Positions 1 through 6,480 are shown, counted from the first letter of the stretch. The stretch is DNA of 20,186 nucleotides from an uncultured Oscillospiraceae bacterium (GCA_934631005.1 CAKTXA010000037.1:1-20186), one strand, 5' to 3'. Notes: a model not told the origin generated them from the letters alone. Numbers and translations: made by a program.

Positions 1-87
1 GAAATGTGCTTCGACCCCGGCTCGGCTATGAACGAACGATTGAAGGCAACGCTTGTGCAGATGCTCTCGGAGGTGGAAACGAAATGA
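1..87 (+). CDS. 3' end of an unidentified gene upstream of the recombinase
   Basis: Reading frame 1 is open from the first base of the window to a TGA at 85-87, giving 28 visible C-terminal residues (ending LSEVETK). Its stop overlaps the recombinase start as ATGA at 84-87, the usual sign of translational coupling, and the recombinase ribosome binding site lies within its last codons. The gene begins outside the window. Function cannot be told from 28 residues. Serine recombinases of Clostridia mobile elements often follow small element-borne genes, so I infer that it belongs to the same mobile element. Confidence 0.5.
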   Translation, partial: EMCFDPGSAMNERLKATLVQMLSEVETK

Positions 88-1661
88 AAGCCGTGATCTA
101 CGCCCGCTATTCCTCTGACAGCCAGCGAGAGGAATCCATCGAAGGGCAGCTCCGCGAGTGTGCCGCCTTCGCCGAGAAAAGCGGAATCACGGTATTGCGG
201 CATTACATCGACCGCGCGTATTCTGCAAAGACCGACAACCGACCGGAGTTCCAGAGCATGATCAAGGACAGCGGCAAGCGGCTGTTTGACATAGTGATCG
301 TCTGGAAGCTGGACAGGTTCGCGCGAAACCGCTATGACAGTGCACGGTACAAGGCCACGCTTAAAAAGAACGGCGTGAAGGTGGTATCCGCCACTGAGAT
401 TATTTCAGAGGGCGCGGAGGGCATCATTCTCGAATCCGTCCTTGAGGGCTATGCGGAATACTACTCCGCCGACCTTTCGGAAAAGGTCATTCGCGGCATG
501 ACGGACAACGCCCTCAAGTGCAAGTTCAACGGCGGCATGATGCCCATTGGCTATGTGATCGACGCGGAGCAGCACTTCCAGATCGACCCGCTGACCGCGC
601 CGTTCGTGCTGGAAGCCTTCAAGCGATATGACGGCGGAGAAACCATTTCCTCCATTATGAATTGGCTGAACGAGCAGGGGCTTACCAACACGCGGGGGCA
701 GAAAATGACCTTCAACAGCGTGGGGCATATACTCCACAACCGGCGCTATATCGGGGAGTTTCGATACCGCGATGTGATCGTGCCGGACGGCATCCCCGCA
801 ATCGTACCGCAAGACCTCTTTGACCGGGTGCAGGAGAAGCTGGCGAAGAACAAAAAGGCCCCGGCGCGTCACAAGGCCGAGGACGATTATCTGCTGACCA
901 CCAAGCTGTTCTGCGGCTACTGCGGGGCCTATCTCTGCGGCGAGAGCGGCACAAGCCGCACGGGAAAGGTGCACTACTACTACAAGTGCGTATCCGTCAA
1001 GAAGAAGCGCACCGAGTGTCACAAGAAGCCGGTCAAAAAAGAATGGATCGAAGATTTGGTTGTCAGCGAAACCATGAAGATGGTCATGGACGACAAAACC
1101 ATTGAAGCAATCGTGTCCATGCTGATGGATTTGCAGGACAGGGACAATGTGAACCTGCCGCTGTATGAACAACAGCTCCGTGAGGCGGAAACCGCCATCA
1201 GCAATTTGCTGGGCGCCATTCAGCAGGGCATCCTGACGCGCTCCACAAAGGCGCGGCTGGAGGAGCTGGAAAACCGCCGCGACGAGCTTGAGAACAGGCT
1301 TGCCTGCGAAAAGCTGGCAAAGCCCAAGGTCAGCGCGGAGTTTATGACCTTCTGGCTCCACCGCTTCCGCAAGCTGGACGTGCGGCAACAGAGCCACCGC
1401 AAGATGCTCATCGACACCTTCATCAATGCGATTTTCCTGTACGATGATAAAATGGTGATCACCTTCAACTACAAGGAGGGCACGAAAACCATCACCTTCG
1501 CGGAATTGCAGGAAGCTATCAGTAACAAAAACGGTTCGGATTTGGATTGCCTTGCTGCACCACGTCGGAGCAAAGTCCGCTTTGCTCCGGCGTCTTTTTA
1601 TCCTGACGGACAAAAAAGACGCCATCCGCACGCTCCCTTGCTCCTCCTCTCAAAATCGTGA
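84..1661 (+). CDS. Large serine recombinase (site-specific integrase/excisionase of a mobile element)
   Basis: This 525-residue protein would cut and rejoin DNA at attachment sites through a serine-phosphate linkage. The N-terminal resolvase domain (about 1-145) carries the YARYS motif with Ser10 as probable nucleophile and the conserved KLDRFARNRYD segment at 75-85. A recombinase DNA-binding domain follows (about 150-255), then a zinc ribbon with Cys277, Cys280, Cys302 and Cys312, and a predicted coiled coil (about 360-410). ATG at 84 is preferred over an upstream in-frame ATG at 6 because GGAGGT lies at 69-74 and the upstream gene stops in ATGA overlap here. The last ~35 residues are basic and low in recognisable structure, and they are encoded by stacked hairpins (see findings). 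Length and architecture fit integrative-element or prophage integrases; the rest of the element presumably lies to the left of the window. Confidence 0.93.
   Translation: MKAVIYARYSSDSQREESIEGQLRECAAFAEKSGITVLRHYIDRAYSAKTDNRPEFQSMIKDSGKRLFDIVIVWKLDRFARNRYDSARYKATLKKNGVKVVSATEIISEGAEGIILESVLEGYAEYYSADLSEKVIRGMTDNALKCKFNGGMMPIGYVIDAEQHFQIDPLTAPFVLEAFKRYDGGETISSIMNWLNEQGLTNTRGQKMTFNSVGHILHNRRYIGEFRYRDVIVPDGIPAIVPQDLFDRVQEKLAKNKKAPARHKAEDDYLLTTKLFCGYCGAYLCGESGTSRTGKVHYYYKCVSVKKKRTECHKKPVKKEWIEDLVVSETMKMVMDDKTIEAIVSMLMDLQDRDNVNLPLYEQQLREAETAISNLLGAIQQGILTRSTKARLEELENRRDELENRLACEKLAKPKVSAEFMTFWLHRFRKLDVRQQSHRKMLIDTFINAIFLYDDKMVITFNYKEGTKTITFAELQEAISNKNGSDLDCLAAPRRSKVRFAPASFYPDGQKRRHPHAPLLLLSKS
1566..1623 (+). 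other. Two stacked hairpins inside the 3' end of the recombinase gene
   Basis: A perfect 10-bp stem (1566-1575 with 1580-1589, loop TCCG) is followed by GCGTCTTTTT, the layout of an intrinsic terminator. A second inverted repeat (1589-1603 with 1608-1623, 11 bp perfect then a one-base slip) contains that T run in its own left arm. Both lie upstream of the recombinase stop codon, so termination at the first would give an mRNA without a stop codon. Confidence 0.6.
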
Positions 1662-1690
1662 CCGCTGAAGCTGGGTCACGATTTTGTTTT
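1652..1690 (+). terminator. Intrinsic terminator overlapping the recombinase stop codon
   Basis: Perfect 11-bp inverted repeat AAAATCGTGAC (1652-1662) / GTCACGATTTT (1675-1685) with a 12-nt loop, followed by GTTTTT. The recombinase TGA (1659-1661) is inside the left arm. The stem is AT-rich at its base, so efficiency is uncertain. Confidence 0.6.
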
Positions 1691-1710
1691 TGGGCGGGAA
1701 GATCGCCGAT

Positions 1711-1795
1711 TTACTTATTCACTATTCACTCTTCACTAAAAACCGATAGGCCGATTTTGGGAAGTAATAAGTAATAGTGAATAGTGAAAAAGTAA
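1711..1795. repeat. Small inverted repeat with CACTATTCACT arms (repeat family copy 1)
   Basis: Two arms rich in TTCACTATTCACT-type sequence (about 1711-1738 and 1763-1795) face each other around an ~24-nt centre (AAAACCGATAGG...). The right arm, read on the minus strand, matches 13761-13792 almost base for base over about 30 bases, so this is a dispersed repeat. It encodes no protein that I can support. With the terminator on its left and a weak promoter on its right it fills the gap between the recombinase and the XRE gene. Confidence 0.65.
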
Positions 1796-1858
1796 GGAGC
1801 CGCTTGCGCGGCGTGTCAAAAATTCGCCAAAGACTGCCGCGGCGCAACTGTGTGTTGC

Positions 1859-1887
1859 TTGTTTTGCGGCGCGGGCTGTGGTAGAGT
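1859..1887 (+). promoter_or_regulatory. Weak candidate promoter for the XRE regulator
   Basis: TTGTTT (1859-1864), 17-bp spacer, TAGAGT (1882-1887), about 21 bases before the ATG at 1909. Both boxes match the sigma-A consensus only partly, so this is a suggestion. Confidence 0.3.
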
Positions 1888-1908
1888 AGGGGCAGGGAGT
1901 TGATAGAT

Positions 1909-2349
1909 ATGGAGACAAAGGATATTTTACTCAAGCTCAGAACACAAAAGGGGCTTTCGCAGGAGGAGCTCGCCGAGCGGGTCTTTGTGACGCGGCAGGC
2001 GGTCTCACGCTGGGAGACCGGCGAAACGACGCCGAATACCGAGACGCTGAAGCTGCTGTCAAAGCTGTTTGACGTTTCGATCAACACGCTGCTGGGCGCG
2101 CCGCGCCAGCTCGTCTGCCAGTGCTGCGGGATGCCGCTGGAGGACGCCATTCTCAGCCGCGAGCCGGACGGCACGCTCAACGAGGACTACTGCCAGTGGT
2201 GCTACGCCGGCGGCACGTTCAAATACACCAGCATGGAGCAGCTCATCGACTTCTGCGTGGAGCATATGGCCAATGAGGCCTGGCCCAAAGAGCAGGTCCG
2301 CGCGCACATGGAAGCCGTTGTGCCGGGGCTGAAGCACTGGCAGAAATAA
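1909..2349 (+). CDS. XRE-family helix-turn-helix regulator with C-terminal zinc ribbon
   Basis: A 146-residue protein. Residues 5-60 form an XRE/Cro-C1 type HTH (GLSQEELAERVFVTRQAVSRWE), a DNA-binding domain typical of small repressors. Residues 70-100 hold Cys70, Cys72, Cys73, Cys95 and Cys98 in a putative zinc-ribbon domain that recurs fused to HTH domains in Clostridia. A TTG at 1900 would add three residues, but GGCAGGGAG (1891-1899) directly abuts it; the same site is correctly spaced for ATG 1909. It is a single gene flanked by terminators, so its target is not revealed by operon structure. The HTH call is strong; the regulated process is unknown, and metal or redox sensing through the Cys cluster is only a possibility. 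Confidence 0.85.
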   Translation: METKDILLKLRTQKGLSQEELAERVFVTRQAVSRWETGETTPNTETLKLLSKLFDVSINTLLGAPRQLVCQCCGMPLEDAILSREPDGTLNEDYCQWCYAGGTFKYTSMEQLIDFCVEHMANEAWPKEQVRAHMEAVVPGLKHWQK

Positions 2350-2354
2350 CACAA

Positions 2355-2394
2355 AAGCCCCCGGCGGCACCAACGCGCCGCTGGGGACTTCTCT
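2355..2394 (+). terminator. Probable terminator of the XRE gene
   Basis: Stem CCCCGGCGGC (2359-2368) / GCCGCTGGGG (2377-2386), ten pairs with one G-T wobble and an 8-nt loop, directly after the XRE stop. The following ACTTCTCT is only moderately T-rich. Confidence 0.55.
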
Positions 2395-2404
2395 ATTCGA
2401 TCTT

Positions 2405-2437
2405 TCGGAAAAATCCTGTTTTCAGGCGGATTTTTTG
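2405..2437 (+). terminator. Second intrinsic terminator before azlC
   Basis: AAAAATCC (2409-2416) pairs with GGATTTTT (2428-2435), with CCTG/CAGG also able to pair inside, and is followed by a T run ending at 2436. It would isolate azlCD from upstream transcription. Confidence 0.6.
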
Positions 2438-2450
2438 GAAAAACAGCCAT

Positions 2451-2479
2451 TTGACAAACGAATTAGGCGGCGGTATGAT
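2451..2479 (+). promoter_or_regulatory. Near-consensus sigma-A promoter of azlCD
   Basis: TTGACA (2451-2456), exactly 17 bp, then TATGAT (2474-2479). The predicted start of transcription is about 2486, leaving roughly 25 bases before the azlC ATG. The TTG of the -35 box could be mistaken for a start codon; the promoter shows that it is not. Confidence 0.85.
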
Positions 2480-2510
2480 ACTGCCAGAATCATATCCCAA
2501 GGAGCCTGAC

Positions 2511-3218
2511 ATGAAACGCAAAGCCTTTCGCGCCGCCTTTCCGTATACCATCCCGGTCCTCACCGGGTTCTGCTTTCTGGGCATGACCTACGGCGTGTAT
2601 ATGCGCGCGGCGGGGTTCAGCTTCTGGTATCCGATGCTCATCAGCCTGATCGTGTTCGGCGGGAGCTTGCAGTTTGTGATGGTGAGTATGCTGCTGTCCC
2701 GCTACGCGCCGGTGCAGACGTTTCTGATGGCGCTCATGGTGCAGGCGCGGCACCTGTTTTACGGCATCGCCATGCTGGACAAGTACAAGGGCCTCGGCTG
2801 GAAAACGCCGTATCTCATCTTCGGCATGTGCGATGAGACCTTCAGCGTCAACTGTGCTGCCGAGATCCCGCCGGATGTGGACCGCGGCTGGTTCTACCTG
2901 TTCGTCACCCTGCTCGACCGGCTTTACTGGGTGGCCAGCGCGACGCTCGGCGGGCTGCTGGGCAGCCTCATCCGGTTCAACACCGAGGGGCTCGACTTTG
3001 TGATGACGGCGATGTTTGTGGTCATCCTGACCGAGCAGTGGCTCAAGGAAAAGCGTGCCGTCAGCGAGTGGATCGGTCTGGCGGCGAGCGTGGGGTGCCT
3101 GCTGATCTTCGGGGCGGACAATTTCCTGATCCCGTCGATGCTCTGCATCCTCGCGGCGCTGAGCCTGCTGCGCCGCCCGATGGAAAAAACGCTTCGGGAG
3201 GAGGGGACGGACGTATGA
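2511..3218 (+). CDS. azlC: AzlC-type permease subunit, branched-chain amino acid export
   Basis: A 235-residue membrane protein of the AzlC/YgaZ family, the large subunit of a two-part exporter that with AzlD moves branched-chain amino acids (or analogues) out of the cell. Family signature regions are visible: FPYTIPVLTGFCFLGMTYG near the N-terminus, FGGSLQFVMV (about 54-63), QARHLFYGIAML (about 83-94) and the DETFS motif (about 108-112), with several hydrophobic helices. ATG 2511 has AAGGAG at 2499-2504 and is only 25 bases from the predicted transcription start; the longer in-frame TTG start falls on the -35 box. The stop overlaps azlD by 4 bases (ATGA). Substrate is inferred from the family; no regulator of the Lrp type is adjacent. 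Confidence 0.92.
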   Translation: MKRKAFRAAFPYTIPVLTGFCFLGMTYGVYMRAAGFSFWYPMLISLIVFGGSLQFVMVSMLLSRYAPVQTFLMALMVQARHLFYGIAMLDKYKGLGWKTPYLIFGMCDETFSVNCAAEIPPDVDRGWFYLFVTLLDRLYWVASATLGGLLGSLIRFNTEGLDFVMTAMFVVILTEQWLKEKRAVSEWIGLAASVGCLLIFGADNFLIPSMLCILAALSLLRRPMEKTLREEGTDV

Positions 3219-3541
3219 CGATGCCGCAGCAGATCGTGACCATCGCGCTGTGCGCGCTCGCCACGATGACGCCCCGCTTTCTGCCCTTCCTGTTCTTCGG
3301 CGGCAAAAAGCCGACGCCGCGCTATATTCAGTACCTCGGCAAGGTACTGCCCGGCGCGATCTTTGCGATGCTGGTGGTCTACTGCCTGCGCAATGTGACG
3401 CCGCTGGCGGGCAGCCACGGCCTGCCGGAGCTGATCGCCGTGGCCGCAACGGTCGGCCTGCACGTCTGGAAGCGCCAGACCCTCCTCTCCATCGCCGCCG
3501 GCACGATCCTGTACATGCTGCTGGTGCAGTTCGTTTTCTGA
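3215..3541 (+). CDS. azlD: AzlD-type small subunit of the branched-chain amino acid exporter
   Basis: A 108-residue hydrophobic protein of the AzlD/YgaH family. It shows the family's early TMTPRFLPF segment (about 17-25), the KLPGAI-like patch here as GKVLPGAIFAML, and a last hydrophobic helix (ILYMLLVQFVF) running to the C-terminus; about four membrane segments in all. Start ATG 3215 overlaps the azlC stop (3216-3218) and is preceded by GGAGGAGGGG within azlC, so the two proteins are probably made in fixed ratio as a complex in the membrane. It ends before a strong bidirectional terminator. Confidence 0.9.
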   Translation: MTMPQQIVTIALCALATMTPRFLPFLFFGGKKPTPRYIQYLGKVLPGAIFAMLVVYCLRNVTPLAGSHGLPELIAVAATVGLHVWKRQTLLSIAAGTILYMLLVQFVF

Positions 3542-3547
3542 ACAGAA

Positions 3548-3586
3548 AAAATGACCGCCGCGGGCATAGCCTGCGGCGGTTTTTGC
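3548..3586. terminator. Bidirectional terminator between azlD and the toxin-antitoxin pair
   Basis: Stem ACCGCCGCGGGC (3554-3565) / GCCTGCGGCGGT (3569-3580), 12 pairs with one wobble, loop ATA. T run TTTTT on the plus side and an A run (3546-3551) that gives T residues on the minus side, so it serves both convergent units. Confidence 0.85.
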
Positions 3587-3591
3587 GTATT

Positions 3592-3876
3592 TCAGCGAGA
3601 GAGCTTGTAGAGCATATACTGGTTCAGACTGACGCCCTCCAGCTCGGCTGCGTTTTTCAGCGCACGGTGCAAACTGCGCGGGATGCGCAGAACGAGCCGC
3701 CCGCTGTAGCCCTCCAGCTCGTCGCGGAGCTGCTCCAGAGAGACGGCAGAGCCGTCGTTCATAGCTTCAGCGGCGGCGAGCGAAGCGGCTTCTTCCTCGG
3801 TGAGCTGCTCAGGCGTTCTGGCATTGATGACCGCAAAGCGTTTTTCAAGCTCGGCGGGGGTAAGTTCCGGTTTCAT
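3592..3876 (-). CDS. Antitoxin with C-terminal ribbon-helix-helix/HicB-like domain
   Basis: A 94-residue acidic protein. The C-terminal segment RLVLRIPRSLHRALKNAAEL followed by EGVSLNQYMLYKLS (about 60-94) is the RHH DNA-binding end shared by HicB-type and other type II antitoxins; the N-terminal part would wrap the toxin. ATG 3876 is chosen over an in-frame TTG at 3891 because GAGGAG overlapping the toxin stop is correctly spaced for it. It follows the toxin gene with an 11-base gap. Likely roles are neutralising the RelE/ParE-like partner and repressing the shared promoter at 4158-4186. Assigning it to a named antitoxin family would need a profile search. Confidence 0.8.
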   Translation of the reverse strand: MKPELTPAELEKRFAVINARTPEQLTEEEAASLAAAEAMNDGSAVSLEQLRDELEGYSGRLVLRIPRSLHRALKNAAELEGVSLNQYMLYKLSR

Positions 3877-3887
3877 ACGGTCACTCC

Positions 3888-4142
3888 TCAATATTTGATA
3901 TTGGTGCGGGTGTTGATCTCAATGACGGTGATCACGATCTGCCCGCGGATCCAGTCAAAGACGATGCAATAATGGTCGATCTTATACCGATACCGGGAAG
4001 TATACCCGGCCAGCGGAACGATATTCCCTTCCAACCGGGAAAGCTGCTCCAGCGCGCGATAGAGCTTTCGGCGTGTCTTGGCGTCAACGCTTTGCAGATA
4101 TTTCTGCGGCTGCTTTTTGAGGACCAGCTCCAAACGTACCAC
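3888..4142 (-). CDS. RelE/ParE-superfamily toxin
   Basis: An 84-residue basic protein with the RelE/ParE plan: an N-terminal strand (VRLELVLKKQPQKYLQ), two helices (TRRKLYRALEQLSRLEG), then LAGYTSRYRYKIDHYCIVFDW, the pattern of Arg/Tyr-bearing strands that form the active face in RelE-like RNases. It ends TRTNIKY. RelE members cut mRNA on the ribosome, ParE members poison gyrase; the sequence alone does not decide. The start is uncertain: GTG 4142 is the only in-frame start after an upstream stop at 4164-4166, its AAAGGA is very close, and the predicted leader is under ten bases. Toxin-before-antitoxin order is the reverse of relBE but known in other families. Confidence 0.8.
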   Translation of the reverse strand: MVRLELVLKKQPQKYLQSVDAKTRRKLYRALEQLSRLEGNIVPLAGYTSRYRYKIDHYCIVFDWIRGQIVITVIEINTRTNIKY

Positions 4143-4157
4143 ATCCTTTGCATTTAT

Positions 4158-4186
4158 ACAGTATCACATATAGTATCATATGTCAA
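4158..4186 (-). promoter_or_regulatory. Toxin-antitoxin promoter with embedded operator
   Basis: On the minus strand TTGACA (4186-4181), 17 bp, then TACTGT (4163-4158). The spacer overlaps an imperfect 18-bp palindrome ACATAT..ATATGT (4166-4183) and two TGATACT direct repeats 12 bp apart. An antitoxin dimer pair bound here would block the polymerase, as expected for autoregulation. Confidence 0.65.
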
Positions 4187-4198
4187 GCGCACGGCCGA

Positions 4199-4230
4199 GA
4201 AAAGCTCCCGTATACTGACATACGGGAGCT
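4199..4230 (-). terminator. Intrinsic terminator of the PLP-enzyme operon
   Basis: Perfect 11-bp stem AGCTCCCGTAT (4203-4213) / ATACGGGAGCT (4220-4230), 6-nt loop, followed on the minus strand by TTTTC. It ends the 6000-4240 transcript just before the toxin promoter region. Confidence 0.85.
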
Positions 4231-4239
4231 TGACACAGA

Positions 4240-5334
4240 TCAGTGATCGGATTTGAGGCCGGCGCCGCACATGGTGATGAGGGTGTCGGGCGTGGTGCCG
4301 TGGAGGCGGCAGTATTCGAGGTAGGCGGCGTAGTTGGCGGCGGTGGTGTGCTCGCAGTAGATGCCCTTCCGCGCCAGCGCCGCGCGGGCGGCGAGGATCT
4401 TGTCCTCCGGCGCGTGGACGAACGCGACGCCGTATTTTTTGCTCAGCGCCAGGATCTCTTCGCCGCGCATGGGCTTGCCGATGGAGATGCCTTCGGCGAT
4501 GGTCGGCGTGGGGGAGACGTCCGCAGGCACGTCCGCGCCGGATTCTGCCGCGCGGAGCAGCGGGTCGCAGTGCTCGCTTTGCAGGGCGATGATCTGCGGC
4601 ATGTGGTCAATGCACCCGCTGGCGAGCAGATGCTCCAGCGCGTAGATCGCGCCGAGGAAGAGCGTGCCGTTGCCCACGGGGATGACCAGATGCTCCGGAA
4701 TGCGCCCGAGCTGCTCGTAGACCTCGTAGATGTACGTTTTGGTGCCCTCGTAGAAGAAGGGGTTATAGACGTGGTTTGCGTAGTACACGCCGTCCTGCTC
4801 GACCTTGCTGCGGCAGACCTCGGCGCAGTGGTCGCGGCTGCCGGGGACAACGGTGCACACCGCGCCGTGTGCGCGGATCATGTCGATCTTTTTGGGCGAT
4901 GTTCCCTCCGGGACAAAGATCTCGCAGCCGATGCCCGCCTTGGCGCAGTAGGCGGCTACGCTGTTGCCGGCGTTGCCGCTGCTGTCCTGCACCACGCGCT
5001 CCACGCCGATCGTCCTGCAGTGCGCGATCAGCACCGCCGCGCCGCGGTCCTTAAACGACAGCGTCGGCATATAGTAGTCCATTTTCAGCAGCACGTCATC
5101 GTCCAGCGGCACGACCGGTGTCATGCCCTCGCCGAGCGTCACATCGCGCCATGTGTCGCCCTCCAGCGCCATAAAATCGCGGTAGCGGAACAGACTCCAC
5201 TGCGCCTTGTCCACCGCATCCAGCGAGAACGCGGGCGGCTGAAAGTCCAGATCCCACAGCCCACCGCATTCACAGTGGGCGCGCCTCGTCGTGACCGGCT
5301 CCGTATGGCCGCATTTTGTACAGATGAATTGCAT
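4240..5334 (-). CDS. Threonine-synthase-like PLP-dependent enzyme
   Basis: A 364-residue fold-type II PLP enzyme. The N-terminus has a zinc-ribbon-like CTKC..CECGG (Cys5, Cys8, Cys21, Cys23), as in archaeal-type threonine synthases. The motif TLSFKDRGA places the PLP Schiff-base lysine at Lys95; DSSGNAGNSVAAY (117-129) is the substrate/cofactor Asn loop, and PVGNGTLFLGA the phosphate-binding glycine loop. Threonine synthase turns O-phosphohomoserine into threonine, but motifs diverge from typical ThrC (MPTLSFKDRG rather than NPTGSFKDRG), and the partner gene is a YheO-like regulator instead of other threonine-pathway genes. A related lyase or dehydratase acting on another amino acid is therefore possible. 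It starts 24 bases after the regulator, with AGGAGGAGG before ATG 5334. Confidence 0.8.
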   Translation of the reverse strand: MQFICTKCGHTEPVTTRRAHCECGGLWDLDFQPPAFSLDAVDKAQWSLFRYRDFMALEGDTWRDVTLGEGMTPVVPLDDDVLLKMDYYMPTLSFKDRGAAVLIAHCRTIGVERVVQDSSGNAGNSVAAYCAKAGIGCEIFVPEGTSPKKIDMIRAHGAVCTVVPGSRDHCAEVCRSKVEQDGVYYANHVYNPFFYEGTKTYIYEVYEQLGRIPEHLVIPVGNGTLFLGAIYALEHLLASGCIDHMPQIIALQSEHCDPLLRAAESGADVPADVSPTPTIAEGISIGKPMRGEEILALSKKYGVAFVHAPEDKILAARAALARKGIYCEHTTAANYAAYLEYCRLHGTTPDTLITMCGAGLKSDH

Positions 5335-5358
5335 GACTGCCTCCTCCTGTTCTTATGT

Positions 5359-6000
5359 TCAGCCGCGCTTGCCGCGGACCTCGTCCAGATAGCTGTAGAT
5401 CGTCACGCGGTTCACGCCCAGCTTTTCCGCCGCGCGATCCACGCTGCCCTTCATCAGGAAAATGCCCTTGGCATCCATAAAGCGGATCTTTTCCAGCCGC
5501 GCCTCGCGCGTCATGGCGCGGCCGTCCGCGCCCGCGACGATCTTGTCCATCAGGCTCTCGATCATCACCGCCACATTTTCCGGCTCCGCCGCCGGGGCCT
5601 CGGCGCGCGGCTGCGCGTCCGGCGGGGCGGGGAGGAAGGACTGCAGATAGGCGATCTGCCGCGTCAGGCGCGTGGTGTCGAGATTGATGCACAGCGCGCC
5701 CTCCAGCCGCCCGCCCTCGCCGCGGATCAGGACGGTGGACGAGCGGATGCGCTTGCCGTTCGGCGCGGTAAAGTAGTAGTTCGCGACGAAATTTTCCTGC
5801 AGCTGGTCGGACAGGATGACCTGCCGCACAAGCTGGTCAAAGCTGTCGCCGACCTTGCGGCCCGTCACGGCGCCGTTCGCGACGTACACGACCGAATGCT
5901 CCGGGCTGTCCAGATCGTGCAGCACGACCTCACAGTCCGCGCCGAACGTGCGCACCAGCATCTCGGCAACGGAAATATAGGGGATCAGGATGGCTTTCAT
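5359..6000 (-). CDS. YheO/DauR-like transcriptional regulator (PAS-like domain plus HTH)
   Basis: A 213-residue protein. Residues 1-115 match the YheO-like PAS domain (LVRTFGADCEVVLHDL, SVVYVANG, NYYFTAPNGKRIRSSTVLI, GRLEGALCINLD). A flexible Ala/Pro-rich linker follows (about 125-142), and the C-terminal HTH is seen in IRFMDAKGIFLMKGSVDRAAEKLGVNRVTIYSYLDEVR. The best studied relative, DauR of Pseudomonas aeruginosa, responds to D-arginine catabolism, and its PAS-like domain is thought to sense small molecules. Being first in an operon with a PLP amino-acid enzyme suggests an amino acid or its product as effector; this is inference. GGAGGT precedes ATG 6000 by 12 bases. Confidence 0.88.
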   Translation of the reverse strand: MKAILIPYISVAEMLVRTFGADCEVVLHDLDSPEHSVVYVANGAVTGRKVGDSFDQLVRQVILSDQLQENFVANYYFTAPNGKRIRSSTVLIRGEGGRLEGALCINLDTTRLTRQIAYLQSFLPAPPDAQPRAEAPAAEPENVAVMIESLMDKIVAGADGRAMTREARLEKIRFMDAKGIFLMKGSVDRAAEKLGVNRVTIYSYLDEVRGKRG

Positions 6001-6057
6001 AGCTGCCCATGCACCTCCGATCGGAATGTTCAGCAGATTTTATCTCTTGTATAATTT

Positions 6058-6085
6058 ATTATATGCGTAGAAATAAATTTGTCAA
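6058..6085 (-). promoter_or_regulatory. Consensus sigma-A promoter of the regulator/PLP-enzyme operon
   Basis: On the minus strand TTGACA (6085-6080), 16 bp, TATAAT (6063-6058). Both boxes are perfect consensus. Predicted start of transcription near 6050, leaving a ~50-base AT-rich leader. Confidence 0.85.
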
Positions 6086-6128
6086 GAGACTCTTCTAAGA
6101 AAATATAATTTTTTATATGACTCGCGCA

Positions 6129-6158
6129 GAAAAAGGGGCATCCGGCGTCGGATGCCCC
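6129..6158 (-). terminator. Intrinsic terminator of the DUF4177-like gene
   Basis: Perfect 10-bp stem GGGGCATCCG (6135-6144) / CGGATGCCCC (6149-6158), loop GCGT, followed on the minus strand by TTTTTC. It directly follows the stop codon at 6167. Confidence 0.9.
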
Positions 6159-6166
6159 GCGGTTTT

Positions 6167-6424
6167 TCAGACGATCTTTTCGAACACCATGGTGGCCTGG
6201 ATGCGGTCGCCGCCCATAAGGCCCTTGCTGCCGCCGTTGGAGGTGGTGATGGTGTGCAGACGATAGCCCTTGCTGGCCTGATCGTTGATGCACTTTTCAA
6301 GCTCCGTCAGGTTACCGGAGCCGGTGCCGAGGAATTTTTCTTTCAGAGTGACCTGCAGAACAACATATTGCAGCCCATGCGCGCCCGAGGCGGTCGAGAA
6401 GGTCGAGGAATCGCTGTAATCCAT
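6167..6424 (-). CDS. Small DUF4177-like protein
   Basis: An 85-residue soluble protein without signal peptide. The layout YVVLQVTLKEKFLG...LTELEKCINDQASKGYRLHTITTSNGG...ATMVFEK matches the small alpha/beta DUF4177 family, in which a strand, a helix ending in GWELV-like residues (here GYRLHTI), and closing strands form one compact domain. The family has no established biochemical role. The gene is a single unit with its own promoter and terminator; AAAGGAG lies 9 bases before ATG 6424. The Ser/Thr/Gly-rich first 15 residues are probably disordered. Confidence 0.7.
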   Translation of the reverse strand: MDYSDSSTFSTASGAHGLQYVVLQVTLKEKFLGTGSGNLTELEKCINDQASKGYRLHTITTSNGGSKGLMGGDRIQATMVFEKIV

Positions 6425-6480
6425 GATGATAGCTCCTTTGTGATCAAATTTCAGCCGAAGGCCAGCCTTCGTCTACCTAT

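Noticed and set aside
286..302. Possible internal frameshift or loss of active-site residues in the recombinase
   Set aside because: The frame is continuous from 84 to 1661 and the YARYS and LDRFARNR motifs are intact.
405..1631. Long minus-strand frame opposite the recombinase
   Set aside because: Shadow of a clearly conserved serine recombinase; composition (repeated LL, RR, H) and lack of a family match fit an antisense artefact.
2451..2510. Extended azlC start at TTG 2451
   Set aside because: The TTG belongs to a TTGACA -35 box with a 17-bp spaced TATGAT; ATG 2511 has a proper ribosome binding site.
2380..2510. Riboswitch or T-box upstream of azlCD
   Set aside because: The promoter leaves only about 25 leader bases; the hairpins upstream are terminators of the previous unit.
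4243..6054. 603-codon plus-strand frame opposite the PLP enzyme and its regulator
   Set aside because: It spans two well-supported genes on the other strand and their intergenic region; Arg/Ala/Val/His-rich artefact of GC-rich codons.
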